Shown here: positions 8,252 through 15,464 of the stretch, one piece after another
Layout: each line of letters opens with the position of its first letter
Position numbering within the stretch: the stretch's first letter is position 1
Assembly (NCBI GenBank): GCA_016200665.1
Contig: JACQEG010000035.1
Coordinates: 1 to 43,088 of the forward strand
From: Chloroflexota bacterium
GTDB lineage: Bacteria; Chloroflexota; Limnocylindria; Limnocylindrales; CSP1-4
DNA length: 43,088 nt
Reading direction: 5' to 3'
Translations under genes and position numbers: made by a program
The notes under the pieces: generated by a model
Told to the model about the DNA's origin: nothing
The model's database searches: none
What the model saw: only the letters and a program-made list of their open reading frames with translations

Positions 8252-8368
8252 ATGACCCGACTCATGGCGCTCGCTCGACTGGCGCGCCAGCGCTCGGTCG
8301 GTCTTGCCCTCGTCACCCTCCCGGTCCTGATCGCCGCATGCAATGGCAAGGGCGGGAGCGGCTACTGA
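8252..8368 (+). CDS. 38-residue lipoprotein
   Basis: Too short for the ORF track. ATG 8252 has GGGAG 6 nt upstream, and the frame stops at 8368. The product starts MTRLMALARLARQR (positively charged), then SVGLALVTLPVLIAAC, a full lipoprotein signal peptide with lipobox LIAAC. After cleavage and lipidation only nine residues (CNGKGGSGY) would remain. It sits between the cyclase and the convergent ClC gene. Small lipopeptides of this kind can be toxins, lysis peptides or membrane modulators; here the function is unknown. The signal peptide and ribosome site together make a real gene more likely than chance. Confidence 0.6.
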   Translation: MTRLMALARLARQRSVGLALVTLPVLIAACNGKGGSGY

Positions 8369-8378
8369 GCGCTGCCGC

Positions 8379-10409
8379 TCATCCCTCGGCGCCCGCCACC
8401 CTGACCTCGGCGGCCAGCAACGATTCGAGGTCGGCTCGGGCCGCCGGCGCCGTGAACACCGTCAGCCGGTCGCCGGCCTCGAGCCGGACGTCGCCCCGAG
8501 GCACGATCACTCGGTCGCCTCGGGCGATCGAGACGACGACCGTGTCGCGCGGCCACGCGGTGGCCGAGATCGCCTGACCCGCGAGGGCCGACGACGGCCC
8601 GACCTCGGCTTCGACGAGGGCGCCGGTGGAGCCCACGGCTCGCACCTGCCGGACGTTCGCGGCCAGGGCGCGTCGATAGGCCGCCACGACGTCACGAGCG
8701 GAGAGGACCCCGGCCAGGCGGTCGTTGGCCTGAACCGGAGCCCATGCCCGATGGGCGTCGGTGAGGGCTGCAAGGGCGTCGTCGAGGGGATCGTCGGCAT
8801 TGATCACGGGACCGTCCACGTGCAGGTCTCCGATGGTCATGGCCGGGTCCGCCGATGTGAGCTCGGCCAGATCGATGCTGCCGCGGACCGAGCCATCGGG
8901 GGCGAGGACCGGCGCTCCGGGCACGTTCGCGGCCTCCATGCGGTCGCGCGCGACGGCCACCGTATCGCCCGTGTGCAGAACGGCCCGGGCGGCGCGGACC
9001 GCGTCGCCGGCAGGGATCGAGGCCATGAGGGGCAGGGCGAACCGGAACCGGTGGGCCGGTGAGTCGGCGCGGCTGCGGAGCTGGGAGGCGTACATCGAGC
9101 GGTCGCCCACCACCAGCGTGGCAATGCCGATAGCGAGCATCGCGGGCCCGAGCATCGCCAGGCTGTCGGTCATCTCCGCCACCATGAGCATCACCGCCAG
9201 AGGCGCATGGGCGACGCTCCCGAAGAGCGCCATCATCGCGACGATCACGAACGGCGAAGGGTCCGCCGGGACACCCGGTGCGATGGGCTCGAGGAGGCGC
9301 CAGATGCCGGCGCCGAGCAGGCCGCCGATGACCATGCCCGGCCCGAACACCCCGCCCGAGCCGCCCGAGCCGATCGACAGGGATGTAGCGAGAATCTTCG
9401 CGAACGGCAGGGCGAGCACGACCCACAGCGGCAGTCCCAGCAGCGTCGTCCGGTCGAGGCCTGCCTGGACCCAGCCGTATCCGGTGCCGAGGACGCCAGG
9501 CAGGACGAGGCCGAGGGTGCCGACGGCCAGGCCGGCGACGGCCGGCCGGAGCGCCCGCGGGATCGACCATCCTCGAAACCAGCGCGTGAGCCCGTAGAAG
9601 CTCCCGACATACAGGCGCCCCACGAGGCCAGCTGCGATCCCGATCACGGAGTAGTAGATCAGCTGGCGCGGATCCGTGAACCCAGCCCCGGACACGCGCC
9701 CGAAGATCGGGGAGAAGCCGACGAGCGCCCCGAAGATCGAGAATGCCACGATCGATCCCACGAAGGCCGGGACCAGGGCGTCGGACTCGACGTCCTCGCG
9801 ATAGGGGATCTCGACCGCCAGCACCGCGCCACCGAGCGGCGCGCGGAAGATCGCGCCGATCCCGGCCCCCATGCCGGTGCTGACCGCGATCCGGGCGTCG
9901 CGGGCGTCGAGATCGAGGAACCGGGCGAGGAACGAGCCGAAGCCGGCGCCGATCTGGGCCGTCGGGCCCTCCCGCCCGCCGGAACCGCCGGAGCCGATGG
10001 TGACGGCCGATGCCACGAGCTTGATGAGCGGGATCCGGGCCCGGATCCGCCGCGCGCCGTGATGGAATGCCGCGATCGCCGCGTCCGTGCCATGGCCCTC
10101 GGCCTCGGGCGCGAAGCGGAACACGATGAGCCCGGAGATGAGCCCGCCGAGCCCGACGACGAGGGGGATGGCCCAGGGCCGCGCTGCGTCGGTGATCGGT
10201 CGAGCGCCTTCGCCGAGCGGCGATGCCGGCGAGAAGCCGGCGATCGCGCCGAGGAACACGTTCGAAGCCAGCTCGAGGGCCCAGAAGAACACCGCCGCCC
10301 CGACGCCGCTGATGACCCCGATGACCGCTCCCAGCACGACCCACTTGCGGAGATAGGCGGCGTCTCGAACCCGGGCGCGCAGCGTTCGAAGGACAAACGC
10401 CGGACTCAC
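8379..10409 (-). CDS. ClC-family chloride channel/transporter with CBS pair and RCK-C-like tail
   Basis: 676 residues. Residues 1-430 hold the ClC membrane core: GSGGSGGREGP (gating Glu at about 147), and GSGGSGGVFGP. The usual GSGIP chloride motif is replaced by GHGTD, so the central Ser ligand is missing, as in some bacterial ClC branches. Then come two CBS units (HTGDTVAVARDRMEAANVPGAPV; INADDPLDDALAALTDAHRAWAPV) and a TrkA-C/RCK-C-like end (ISATAWPRDTVVVSIARGDRVIVPRGD, LEAGDRLTVFT). It likely moves chloride or another anion across the inner membrane, gated by nucleotides or other ligands. The GTG start overlaps the marR stop as GTGA, so they are coupled. Confidence 0.9.
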   Translation of the reverse strand: MSPAFVLRTLRARVRDAAYLRKWVVLGAVIGVISGVGAAVFFWALELASNVFLGAIAGFSPASPLGEGARPITDAARPWAIPLVVGLGGLISGLIVFRFAPEAEGHGTDAAIAAFHHGARRIRARIPLIKLVASAVTIGSGGSGGREGPTAQIGAGFGSFLARFLDLDARDARIAVSTGMGAGIGAIFRAPLGGAVLAVEIPYREDVESDALVPAFVGSIVAFSIFGALVGFSPIFGRVSGAGFTDPRQLIYYSVIGIAAGLVGRLYVGSFYGLTRWFRGWSIPRALRPAVAGLAVGTLGLVLPGVLGTGYGWVQAGLDRTTLLGLPLWVVLALPFAKILATSLSIGSGGSGGVFGPGMVIGGLLGAGIWRLLEPIAPGVPADPSPFVIVAMMALFGSVAHAPLAVMLMVAEMTDSLAMLGPAMLAIGIATLVVGDRSMYASQLRSRADSPAHRFRFALPLMASIPAGDAVRAARAVLHTGDTVAVARDRMEAANVPGAPVLAPDGSVRGSIDLAELTSADPAMTIGDLHVDGPVINADDPLDDALAALTDAHRAWAPVQANDRLAGVLSARDVVAAYRRALAANVRQVRAVGSTGALVEAEVGPSSALAGQAISATAWPRDTVVVSIARGDRVIVPRGDVRLEAGDRLTVFTAPAARADLESLLAAEVRVAGAEG

Positions 10410-10828
10410 GCGTACGTCTCGAGGGCCCGGGCGATCAGCTCGATGCCGCGCAGCGCGACCGGCGACAGCCGAAGGATCGAGGCGATGTCGTCGAACGCCT
10501 CGCGCCGGAGGCCGAGGACACGGCGTCGGAGCTCGAGCCCGCTCTCGGTCAGGCGAACCCGCGTGATCCGCGCATCGCCCGGATCCTTGGTCGTCTCGAC
10601 GACGCCGCGCGTCCGGAGGCGCCCGATGAGCCGGCTGGCCGGTGATGATCGGGCTCCGATCCGCTCGGCGATCTCGCCGACCGTGGCGCCGCCGTCACGC
10701 TCGCCGACGATCATCAGCACCCGCCACTGGACGAAGGTGAGGTCTGTGCCCGCCGCGGCGATCGCGCGCTCGGTCAGCGCCACGCTTCCGATGACCAGTC
10801 GATCCAATGCCGTCACGAGTGGGTCCAT
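10406..10828 (-). CDS. MarR-family regulator upstream of the ClC gene
   Basis: 140 residues from ATG 10828 (MDPLVTALDRLV). The winged helix-turn-helix is clear: LTFVQWRVLMIVGERDGGATVGEIAERIGARSSPASRLIGRLRTRGVV, then DARITRVRLTESG in the wing. MarR proteins are dimeric repressors released by small ligands or oxidants. It is co-transcribed with the ClC gene through a 4-base overlap, so it probably controls that channel and itself. TACGAT stands 6 nt before the ATG and no ribosome site is seen. The longer ORF start at 10882 would place the promoter inside the gene and is less likely. Confidence 0.87.
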   Translation of the reverse strand: MDPLVTALDRLVIGSVALTERAIAAAGTDLTFVQWRVLMIVGERDGGATVGEIAERIGARSSPASRLIGRLRTRGVVETTKDPGDARITRVRLTESGLELRRRVLGLRREAFDDIASILRLSPVALRGIELIARALETYA

Positions 10829-10834
10829 CGACCG

Positions 10835-10863
10835 ATCGTACCCGATGTATGTTCCATTCGGAA
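10835..10863 (-). promoter_or_regulatory. marR-ClC promoter with candidate operator
   Basis: On the minus strand TTCCGA, 17 bases, and TACGAT precede the ATG by 6 nt. TTCCattcGGAA (10852-10863) is an inverted repeat over the -35 and is a plausible autorepressor site. -35 agreement is weak (3 of 6). Confidence 0.45.
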
Positions 10864-10909
10864 GGTAACTCTCAACCGGCACCCGCCGACGCCTGGCTGG
10901 CCATGACCG

Positions 10910-11236
10910 TCAGGTCGCGGGATCGCGAACCACCCGCCAGTGCGCGACGTGCTGCAAGGCCTCGTCGACGGAGCGCTGATCGAGGACTCGCGCGCTCGAA
11001 TAGCCGGCGGCGCGGAGACACGCCTGGGCCCGTGCCGCGCCAGCTGGGGATGACGGCTCGACGTCCGGGCTGCCGCTGAGCTCGGTCCAGCAGTCCTCGA
11101 CGGCCGCCACGAATGCGCAATCAGTCCATGGCCAGATCGCCATCCGCACCCGAGCCTCGCCGACGATCTCGCGAGCGGGCGTCCGTAGCTGGCCCGGCAC
11201 CGTGACGAGCCCCAGAACGCGACGCAGGCCGGTCAC
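10910..11236 (-). CDS. Conserved-looking 108-aa protein coupled to a MarR gene, function unknown
   Basis: The track shows it only as the tail of a spurious 216-aa ORF. The likely start is GTG 11236, inside the GTGA overlap with the stop of the MarR gene at 11233. The product starts MTGLRRVLGLVTVPGQLRTP, then REIVGEARVRMAIWPWTDCAF, EDCWTELSG, AQACLRAAGYSS and a VDEALQHVAHW end. It has four Cys and several Trp but no signal peptide or membrane helix. I recognise no family. Translation coupling to the regulator suggests a shared role, for example a partner or ligand-responsive subunit. Reality is supported by the overlap pattern common in this window and by non-repetitive protein composition. 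Confidence 0.6.
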   Translation of the reverse strand: MTGLRRVLGLVTVPGQLRTPAREIVGEARVRMAIWPWTDCAFVAAVEDCWTELSGSPDVEPSSPAGAARAQACLRAAGYSSARVLDQRSVDEALQHVAHWRVVRDPAT

Positions 11237-11676
11237 TCGTATCGTCGCAGCGCCTCCCCGATCTGGGACAGGCCCTCGAGGAGATCGCTCGACAGCCGCT
11301 CTGCCAGGCCGTCGATCGCCTCTCGAACCATCTGCCGACGGCCATCGACCAGTGCCTGTCGAAGCACGCGACCGGCCGGTGTCAGGCGGACGAGCGTTGC
11401 TCGCCGGTCGGTCTCGTCGCGGACGGCGGCCACGAGGCCGCGGCGCTCGAGCCGCCTGATCAGACGACTCGTGGTCGGCACGGCGGACCCGACCCGTCGG
11501 GCGATGGCGCCGACGCGAAGGCCAACCTCGCTCGTCCCCACCACGACGAGTGCTCTCCACTGCGGAAAGGACAGCTCGACGGTCGGGCTCGCCTGGGCCA
11601 GGGCCACGGTCGTGACACCGACGGACTCGACCATCAGCCGCTCGATCGCTCGGATGACACGTTCATCGTGGGCCAT
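11233..11676 (-). CDS. MarR-family regulator divergent from the Rieske operon
   Basis: 147 residues from ATG 11676 (MAHDERVIRAIERLM), with GGAGG 7-8 nt upstream. HTH: LSFPQWRALVVVGTSEVGLRVGAIARRVGSAVPTTSRLIRRLERRGLV; wing: DETDRRATLVRLTPAG. It resembles the MarR protein encoded at 10406 in length and layout (LVIGSVALTERAI versus LMVESVGVTTVAL), so the two may be paralogues. It is transcribed away from a Rieske-cupredoxin operon across a 63-bp AT-rich region, the usual arrangement for a regulator of its divergent neighbour and itself. The signal it senses is unknown; oxidants or quinones would fit a redox operon. Confidence 0.87.
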   Translation of the reverse strand: MAHDERVIRAIERLMVESVGVTTVALAQASPTVELSFPQWRALVVVGTSEVGLRVGAIARRVGSAVPTTSRLIRRLERRGLVAAVRDETDRRATLVRLTPAGRVLRQALVDGRRQMVREAIDGLAERLSSDLLEGLSQIGEALRRYE

Positions 11677-11708
11677 TATATGCCCTCCGGTATTAGATGC
11701 CATATACT
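11677..11708. promoter_or_regulatory. AT-rich divergent promoter/operator between marR and Rieske genes
   Basis: TATATG (11677-11682) and CATATA (11701-11706) are inverted copies 18 bp apart in a sharply AT-rich patch. TATACT (11703-11708) is a strong -10 for the Rieske gene, with AAAGG 5 nt before its ATG. TAATAC and TAGTAT on the minus strand could serve marR. The inverted arms overlap both starts of transcription, fitting MarR control of both directions. Confidence 0.55.
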
Positions 11709-11739
11709 ACCGACATCCGGCAACCCAACAAAGGCGCCA

Positions 11740-12423
11740 ATGAGCAACTGGCATCTTGAGCCCGCGGATCGACCCCGGGCGCTGACCGGGCCCGCGCTCC
11801 GGGCGCTCCGCGCGGGCACCCCGAGCGGCGGGATCTCCCGCCGGCAGCTCCTCCGGCGATCGATCGGCGGCGCGATCGCGCTGTGGCTGATCGAGCTTGG
11901 CGCGGGGACGCTCGGCTTCCTGTGGCCGAACCTCAGCGGCGGCTTCGGCGGCAAGGTCAAGATCGGTGACATCAACGACGTGAACAGCCAGATGGACGTC
12001 GAGGGAACGAGTCTGCGAGATGGGGCTCCAGCCCACTTCCTGGTCGCGCGGGCGTTCGTGATGCTGGTCGATCCCGGCCGATATCAGTTCATCCCCGGCG
12101 ATGACCCGCACGGCGACGGGGCAACCACGAACGTCCGAACCCTGTACCAGCGCTGCACCCACCTCGGTTGCACGCCCAACTTCTGCCCGAAGAACTTCTG
12201 GTTCGAGTGCCCATGCCACGGCTCCCGGTACGACCGGCTCGGGATCAAGGTCGGCGGTGCCGCGTACGGGCCCGCGCCGCGGAGTCTCGACCGATTCGCC
12301 TCGACCGTCGACGCCAATGGCGTGCTGACGCTCGATACCGGCAAGATCACCCTCGGGCCGCTGCCGGTCGCCCTCGGCCAGCCGGGCGTCATCCCGCCAC
12401 GCTCGCCGGTCGGCTGCCTGTGA
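11740..12423 (+). CDS. Rieske iron-sulfur protein with twin-arginine signal
   Basis: 227 residues from ATG 11740, AAAGG 5 nt upstream. A twin-arginine block (ISRRQLLRRS, about 32-41) precedes a hydrophobic anchor (GAIALWLIELGAGTLGFLW). The [2Fe-2S] site is complete: CTHLGC and CPCHGSRYD give two Cys and two His ligands plus the disulfide Cys pair. Between them lies TPNFCPKNFWFE, and GPAPRSLDRF is the Pro loop. It resembles the iron-sulfur subunit of cytochrome bc/b6f complexes and related quinol oxidising modules, exported folded and anchored. No cytochrome b or c gene is adjacent; instead a cupredoxin follows with a GTGA overlap, which suggests electron transfer from the Rieske centre to copper. 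Confidence 0.92.
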   Translation: MSNWHLEPADRPRALTGPALRALRAGTPSGGISRRQLLRRSIGGAIALWLIELGAGTLGFLWPNLSGGFGGKVKIGDINDVNSQMDVEGTSLRDGAPAHFLVARAFVMLVDPGRYQFIPGDDPHGDGATTNVRTLYQRCTHLGCTPNFCPKNFWFECPCHGSRYDRLGIKVGGAAYGPAPRSLDRFASTVDANGVLTLDTGKITLGPLPVALGQPGVIPPRSPVGCL

Positions 12424-12920
12424 ACGCTGGCGGCCCCGTGCGCCGGAGTCGGGCTTCGTTCCTCGCCGCGATCTGGGCGATCGCCATCGTGGCCGGCGGA
12501 TGCGCTGCGCAGGCAAACCCGGGCTGGACGTACGCCCCGGTTGTCGTGCCATCGGGCTCGGCCGGTACCTCGTCCGCACCGCCGGGCCCGGCGTCGACGC
12601 CTGCGGCCAGCTCGCCCCAGCCGCCAGGCGGCGCGACCGTCATTGACATCACGGCCAGGAACGTGGCGTTCGAGCAGACCCGGCTCACGGCCCCGGCCAA
12701 CGTGCCGCTCACGATCCACTTCGACAACGAGGACTCCGGGGTCCCGCACGACGTGGCGATCTACCGGGGCTCAGCCGAAGGCCAGCAGGTCTTCCAGGGC
12801 GCCATCGTCACCGGCGTCGCGTCGACGGACTATCACGTACCAGCGCTGCCCGCCGGGACCTACACCGTCATCTGCACCGTGCACCCGACGCTGATGACCG
12901 CGATCCTGACCATCCAGTAA
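12420..12920 (+). CDS. Cupredoxin-domain lipoprotein
   Basis: 166 residues. It is started by a GTG overlapping the Rieske stop, so the two are coupled; the long ORF start at 12168 lies inside the Rieske gene. Signal peptide with lipobox VAGGC, a Ser/Pro/Ala tether (PSGSAGTSSAPP...), then a small beta-sandwich. Type-1 copper ligands are visible: His in SGVPHDVAIY, and the cluster TVICTVHPTLM giving Cys, His and Met. It would carry single electrons at the outer face of the membrane, probably taking them from the Rieske protein. Terminal acceptor unknown. No other oxidase gene is in the window. Confidence 0.88.
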   Translation: MNAGGPVRRSRASFLAAIWAIAIVAGGCAAQANPGWTYAPVVVPSGSAGTSSAPPGPASTPAASSPQPPGGATVIDITARNVAFEQTRLTAPANVPLTIHFDNEDSGVPHDVAIYRGSAEGQQVFQGAIVTGVASTDYHVPALPAGTYTVICTVHPTLMTAILTIQ

Positions 12921-12981
12921 GCGGTCCGGCAGCGGCAGCTCGGTGCCTCGCGTTGGGTCGAGGTCGCCATCGAAGGCCGAG

Positions 12982-13449
12982 TCACGACGTCGTCCCGGGA
13001 TCAGCGACGCAGCAGGGACAGGACGCTTCCGCCAGCACGCTCGCCGCAGCCGCGCAGCACGCCGTGCCGTCGGTCGCGAGCACGTCCAGGTGTCGGGCCG
13101 TCACCGTGAGATGACGCTCCAGCCGAGCGAGATGATCGTCGAGCGCCTGGAGCGTGCTGATCCGCTCGGCGACCTCGGCCCGCCGTTCGCGGAGCAAGGC
13201 GGGCAACGTCGCGCTCGTCGCGTCGCAGTGGCCGGTATGGCACCAGCCGGCGACCTGTGCCGCGTCGGCGAGCGGGAGGCCGAGGCGGCGAAGCTCGATG
13301 AGCAAGCGAAGGTGGTCGGCCTCGTCCTCGCCATAGTCGCGATATGCGTTCCGGCGCCGGGCGGCGCGCGGCAACCAGCCAGACTTCTCGTAGAAGCGGA
13401 CCGTGTCGGTCGAGGTCCCGACCCGTCGTGCCAGCTCGCCGATCTGCAT
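12982..13449 (-). CDS. MerR-family metal-type regulator
   Basis: 155 residues from ATG 13449, GGGAG 9 nt upstream. N-terminal HTH: MQIGELARRVGTSTDTVRFYEKSGWLP, RRRNAYRDY, EADHLRLLIELRRLGLPL, then the long dimer helix (RAEVAERISTLQALDDHLARLERHL). Cys residues lie in AGWCHTGHC at the start of that helix and in a tail GTACCAAAASVLAEASCPCC. That layout matches zinc/cadmium/lead/mercury-type MerR proteins (ZntR, CadR) better than SoxR or CueR. It is the second gene behind a 19-bp-spacer promoter, 13 nt after the SRPBCC gene, so it probably activates its own operon when it binds metal. Which metal is not decidable here. Confidence 0.87.
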   Translation of the reverse strand: MQIGELARRVGTSTDTVRFYEKSGWLPRAARRRNAYRDYGEDEADHLRLLIELRRLGLPLADAAQVAGWCHTGHCDATSATLPALLRERRAEVAERISTLQALDDHLARLERHLTVTARHLDVLATDGTACCAAAASVLAEASCPCCVADPGTTS

Positions 13450-13462
13450 CCCTGGGATCTCC

Positions 13463-13918
13463 CTACCCGCCGGCCGTCGCCGGCGCCGGCTCGGATTCAA
13501 CCAGGGCCTTGAAGCGTTCGGCTTCCTTGGCTTCGCCAGCCGCGGCCTCTCGCGCCATCAGCGGCTCCATGACCTTCCGCCAACCGCCAAGTGAGATCTC
13601 GCCGGCATAGGTCATCCGCGTTCCGCTGCCTTCGGGCTCCAGCGTGACGCGTGAGATCCAGGTCAGGCCCGAGCCCTCGATCCGGATGATGAGCTGGCGC
13701 TCCGGCCGCAGCGTCATGATCTCCATCGAGTAGGTGCCCTTCAGGGGCCCGCCCGGGAGCCCGAACGACCCGCGGGTCCCGACGCTCGGCGAGCCCGCGC
13801 CTTCGAACCGGGTGTCGACCATCTCGGTCCACTTCGGGTACGTCGCAGGGTCGAGCAGGGCGGCCATCACGTCTGCCGGCCGGCGGGCGATCGAAACGAC
13901 GGTCGAGTATCGGATCAT
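13463..13918 (-). CDS. SRPBCC-fold protein (START/polyketide-cyclase-like)
   Basis: 151 residues from ATG 13918 with GGGAG 8 nt upstream. Typical SRPBCC opening and pattern: IRYSTVVSIARRPADVMAALLDPATYPKWTEMV, then FGLPGGPLKGTYSMEIMTLRPERQLIIRI, SRVTLEPEGSGTRMTYAGEI, and a last amphipathic helix (MEPLMAREAAAGEAKEAERFKALVE). These proteins form a helix-grip cavity for hydrophobic ligands. A longer form starting at ATG 14050 is possible because that ATG stands exactly 6 nt after the -10; it would add 44 residues without family similarity. Being the first gene of a MerR-controlled operon is unusual for this fold. Confidence 0.82.
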   Translation of the reverse strand: MIRYSTVVSIARRPADVMAALLDPATYPKWTEMVDTRFEGAGSPSVGTRGSFGLPGGPLKGTYSMEIMTLRPERQLIIRIEGSGLTWISRVTLEPEGSGTRMTYAGEISLGGWRKVMEPLMAREAAAGEAKEAERFKALVESEPAPATAGG

Positions 13919-14056
13919 CGAAGTCTCCCTCAGGACGGCCGGGCGACCACCGCCGCCCGGTTTGTTGCCGACATCAGCCGGGCGCACCGCGGTCGCCATG
14001 GCAGCTCCCAGGCGGGCGAGCGCTTCGCGCCGAGCGGGGATGGCGACCATGGGCGA

Positions 14057-14087
14057 GGTATAGACCCTGGAGTGACTCCAATGTCAA
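14057..14087 (-). promoter_or_regulatory. MerR-type promoter with 19-bp spacer and central dyad
   Basis: On the minus strand TTGACA and TATACC are separated by 19 bp, too long for normal sigma-70 use and diagnostic of MerR activation by DNA twisting. The spacer holds the perfect dyad TGGAGT-C-ACTCCA (14068-14080). It reads toward the SRPBCC-merR operon. ZntR/MerR sites have the same CTCC/GGAG dyad. Confidence 0.85.
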
Positions 14088-14146
14088 GCCCGAGTCTTCG
14101 TCCTCGCCCTTGGATTGGAGCTCCGATGGGCGGCAAGCTTGGGCGG

Positions 14147-15463
14147 TTACGGCGCCGCCCGCCACCAGACGGCGCCGGGCAGCCCGTGACCGCCCGACTC
14201 GTCCCAGCCGACCGATGTCAGCCCCACGGCGACCTCGATCGTCGGCGAGCCGGCCGCGGCATACGGGCCGAAGCCGGCAAAGGCCGGGTCCGTGGCTTCG
14301 CACGCCCAGCGTGCGCCGTCGCCCGACGACCAGATCCCGCCGAGGCAGCTGTCCACGCCGCTCGGACCGGTCGCCAGGAACCGTCCGGTCGTCGCGGCGA
14401 CGCTGAAGACCTGTCCCGTTTCGGCACCCTCGACCGGCCCGGCCGTCCAGGCCAGGCCATCGTCCGATCGCCAGGCGACAACGATCGGCGCGCCGCCGGC
14501 TCCCGCGTCGAACGCCATGCCGACCGCGACGACGGAGCCGTGACCCGCGGCAACGCCGTTCGCCACGACGATCGCCTGCGTACCGGCGCCGCTGGGCGGC
14601 CCGAACATCGGGTCGTCCGTGATGCGCGACCACGCGGTGCCGTCCAACGACCTCCAGATCGCCGCGTGGCCGCGCGCCAGGCCAACCGCGATGAACGCGT
14701 TGCCGGTTGCGGCCACCGCCTCGATCCCGCCACCCTCGAAGGCGCTCTGCCCGGAGACTCGAGTCCAGGCGAGGCCGTCGATCGAGGTCCAGGCCATGGC
14801 GCGAACCGGGTTCGTGCCACACGCGACGTTGCACGCGGGATTCTCTCGACCCACCGCGAGCCAACCGGTCGACGTTGCCACCACGTCGGTGACCGAGAGG
14901 ACGTCACCGCCGCTCAGGGTGGCCGGGAAGTTCGAGCTGTGCCAGGTCCAGTGGGAGCCGTCGGTCGAGGACCAGCTCGCCGGCTTGCCGCCGACGGTCC
15001 CGATCACGACGAGGCGGCCCGGCCCGGCCGCGATCCTCGACGGCAGACCGTCGATCGCGCCGGTCGCGTGCGCGTGCCATGTACGGCCGTCCGTCGAGTC
15101 GAGGAAGGCTCCGCCGGTGTCATTGACCGCGACGGCCTCGAAGCGCGAGCCCGTCCACGCGACGTCCTGGAGCTGCGACGTGGTCAGCGACGGCTGTGCC
15201 GGCGCCGCCCGCCAGGCGCCGTTCGGAATCGGCAGGCTCGCGGTCGGGACCGGCGTCTCGATGGGCGTCAGCGTCGGGGAAGGCACCTCGGAGGGTGCGG
15301 GTGTCTCGGTGCCAACGGTCGCGATCGGGCTCGGCGCCACGGTCACCGCGATCGTCGGCACCGCGAGGCTCGGCGTCGATTCGGTCGTGCCCGTGCAGCC
15401 GGCGACGGCAAGCGCGGCCGCCAGGGTCAGGAGCCGCTTCATCGGCAGGCCGTGGGCGTTCAT
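14147..15463 (-). CDS. Secreted lipoprotein with BNR/Asp-box-like propeller repeats
   Basis: 438 residues from ATG 15463, which has GGGAG 5 nt upstream; a second Met (MKRLLTL) is seven residues in. Signal peptide ends in AVAGC, followed by a Thr/Pro/Val-rich tether of about 60 residues. The rest is a run of about six blades marked by S-x-DG-x-x-W: DSTDGRTWH, SSTDGSHWTW, TSIDGLAWTR, RSLDGTAWSR, RSDDGLAWTA, SSGDGARWAC. This is the Asp-box pattern of sialidase-like beta-propellers, but no sialidase active-site Arg set is evident. It likely binds a ligand or scaffold at the cell surface. Adjacent upp (89 nt upstream, same strand) is functionally unrelated as far as I can tell. Confidence 0.8.
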   Translation of the reverse strand: MNAHGLPMKRLLTLAAALAVAGCTGTTESTPSLAVPTIAVTVAPSPIATVGTETPAPSEVPSPTLTPIETPVPTASLPIPNGAWRAAPAQPSLTTSQLQDVAWTGSRFEAVAVNDTGGAFLDSTDGRTWHAHATGAIDGLPSRIAAGPGRLVVIGTVGGKPASWSSTDGSHWTWHSSNFPATLSGGDVLSVTDVVATSTGWLAVGRENPACNVACGTNPVRAMAWTSIDGLAWTRVSGQSAFEGGGIEAVAATGNAFIAVGLARGHAAIWRSLDGTAWSRITDDPMFGPPSGAGTQAIVVANGVAAGHGSVVAVGMAFDAGAGGAPIVVAWRSDDGLAWTAGPVEGAETGQVFSVAATTGRFLATGPSGVDSCLGGIWSSGDGARWACEATDPAFAGFGPYAAAGSPTIEVAVGLTSVGWDESGGHGLPGAVWWRAAP

Positions 15464-15464
15464 C

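Noticed and set aside
9207-10868. 553-aa plus-strand ORF over the ClC gene
   Set aside because: Antisense to a clear ClC protein; Asp/Glu/Arg-rich shadow.
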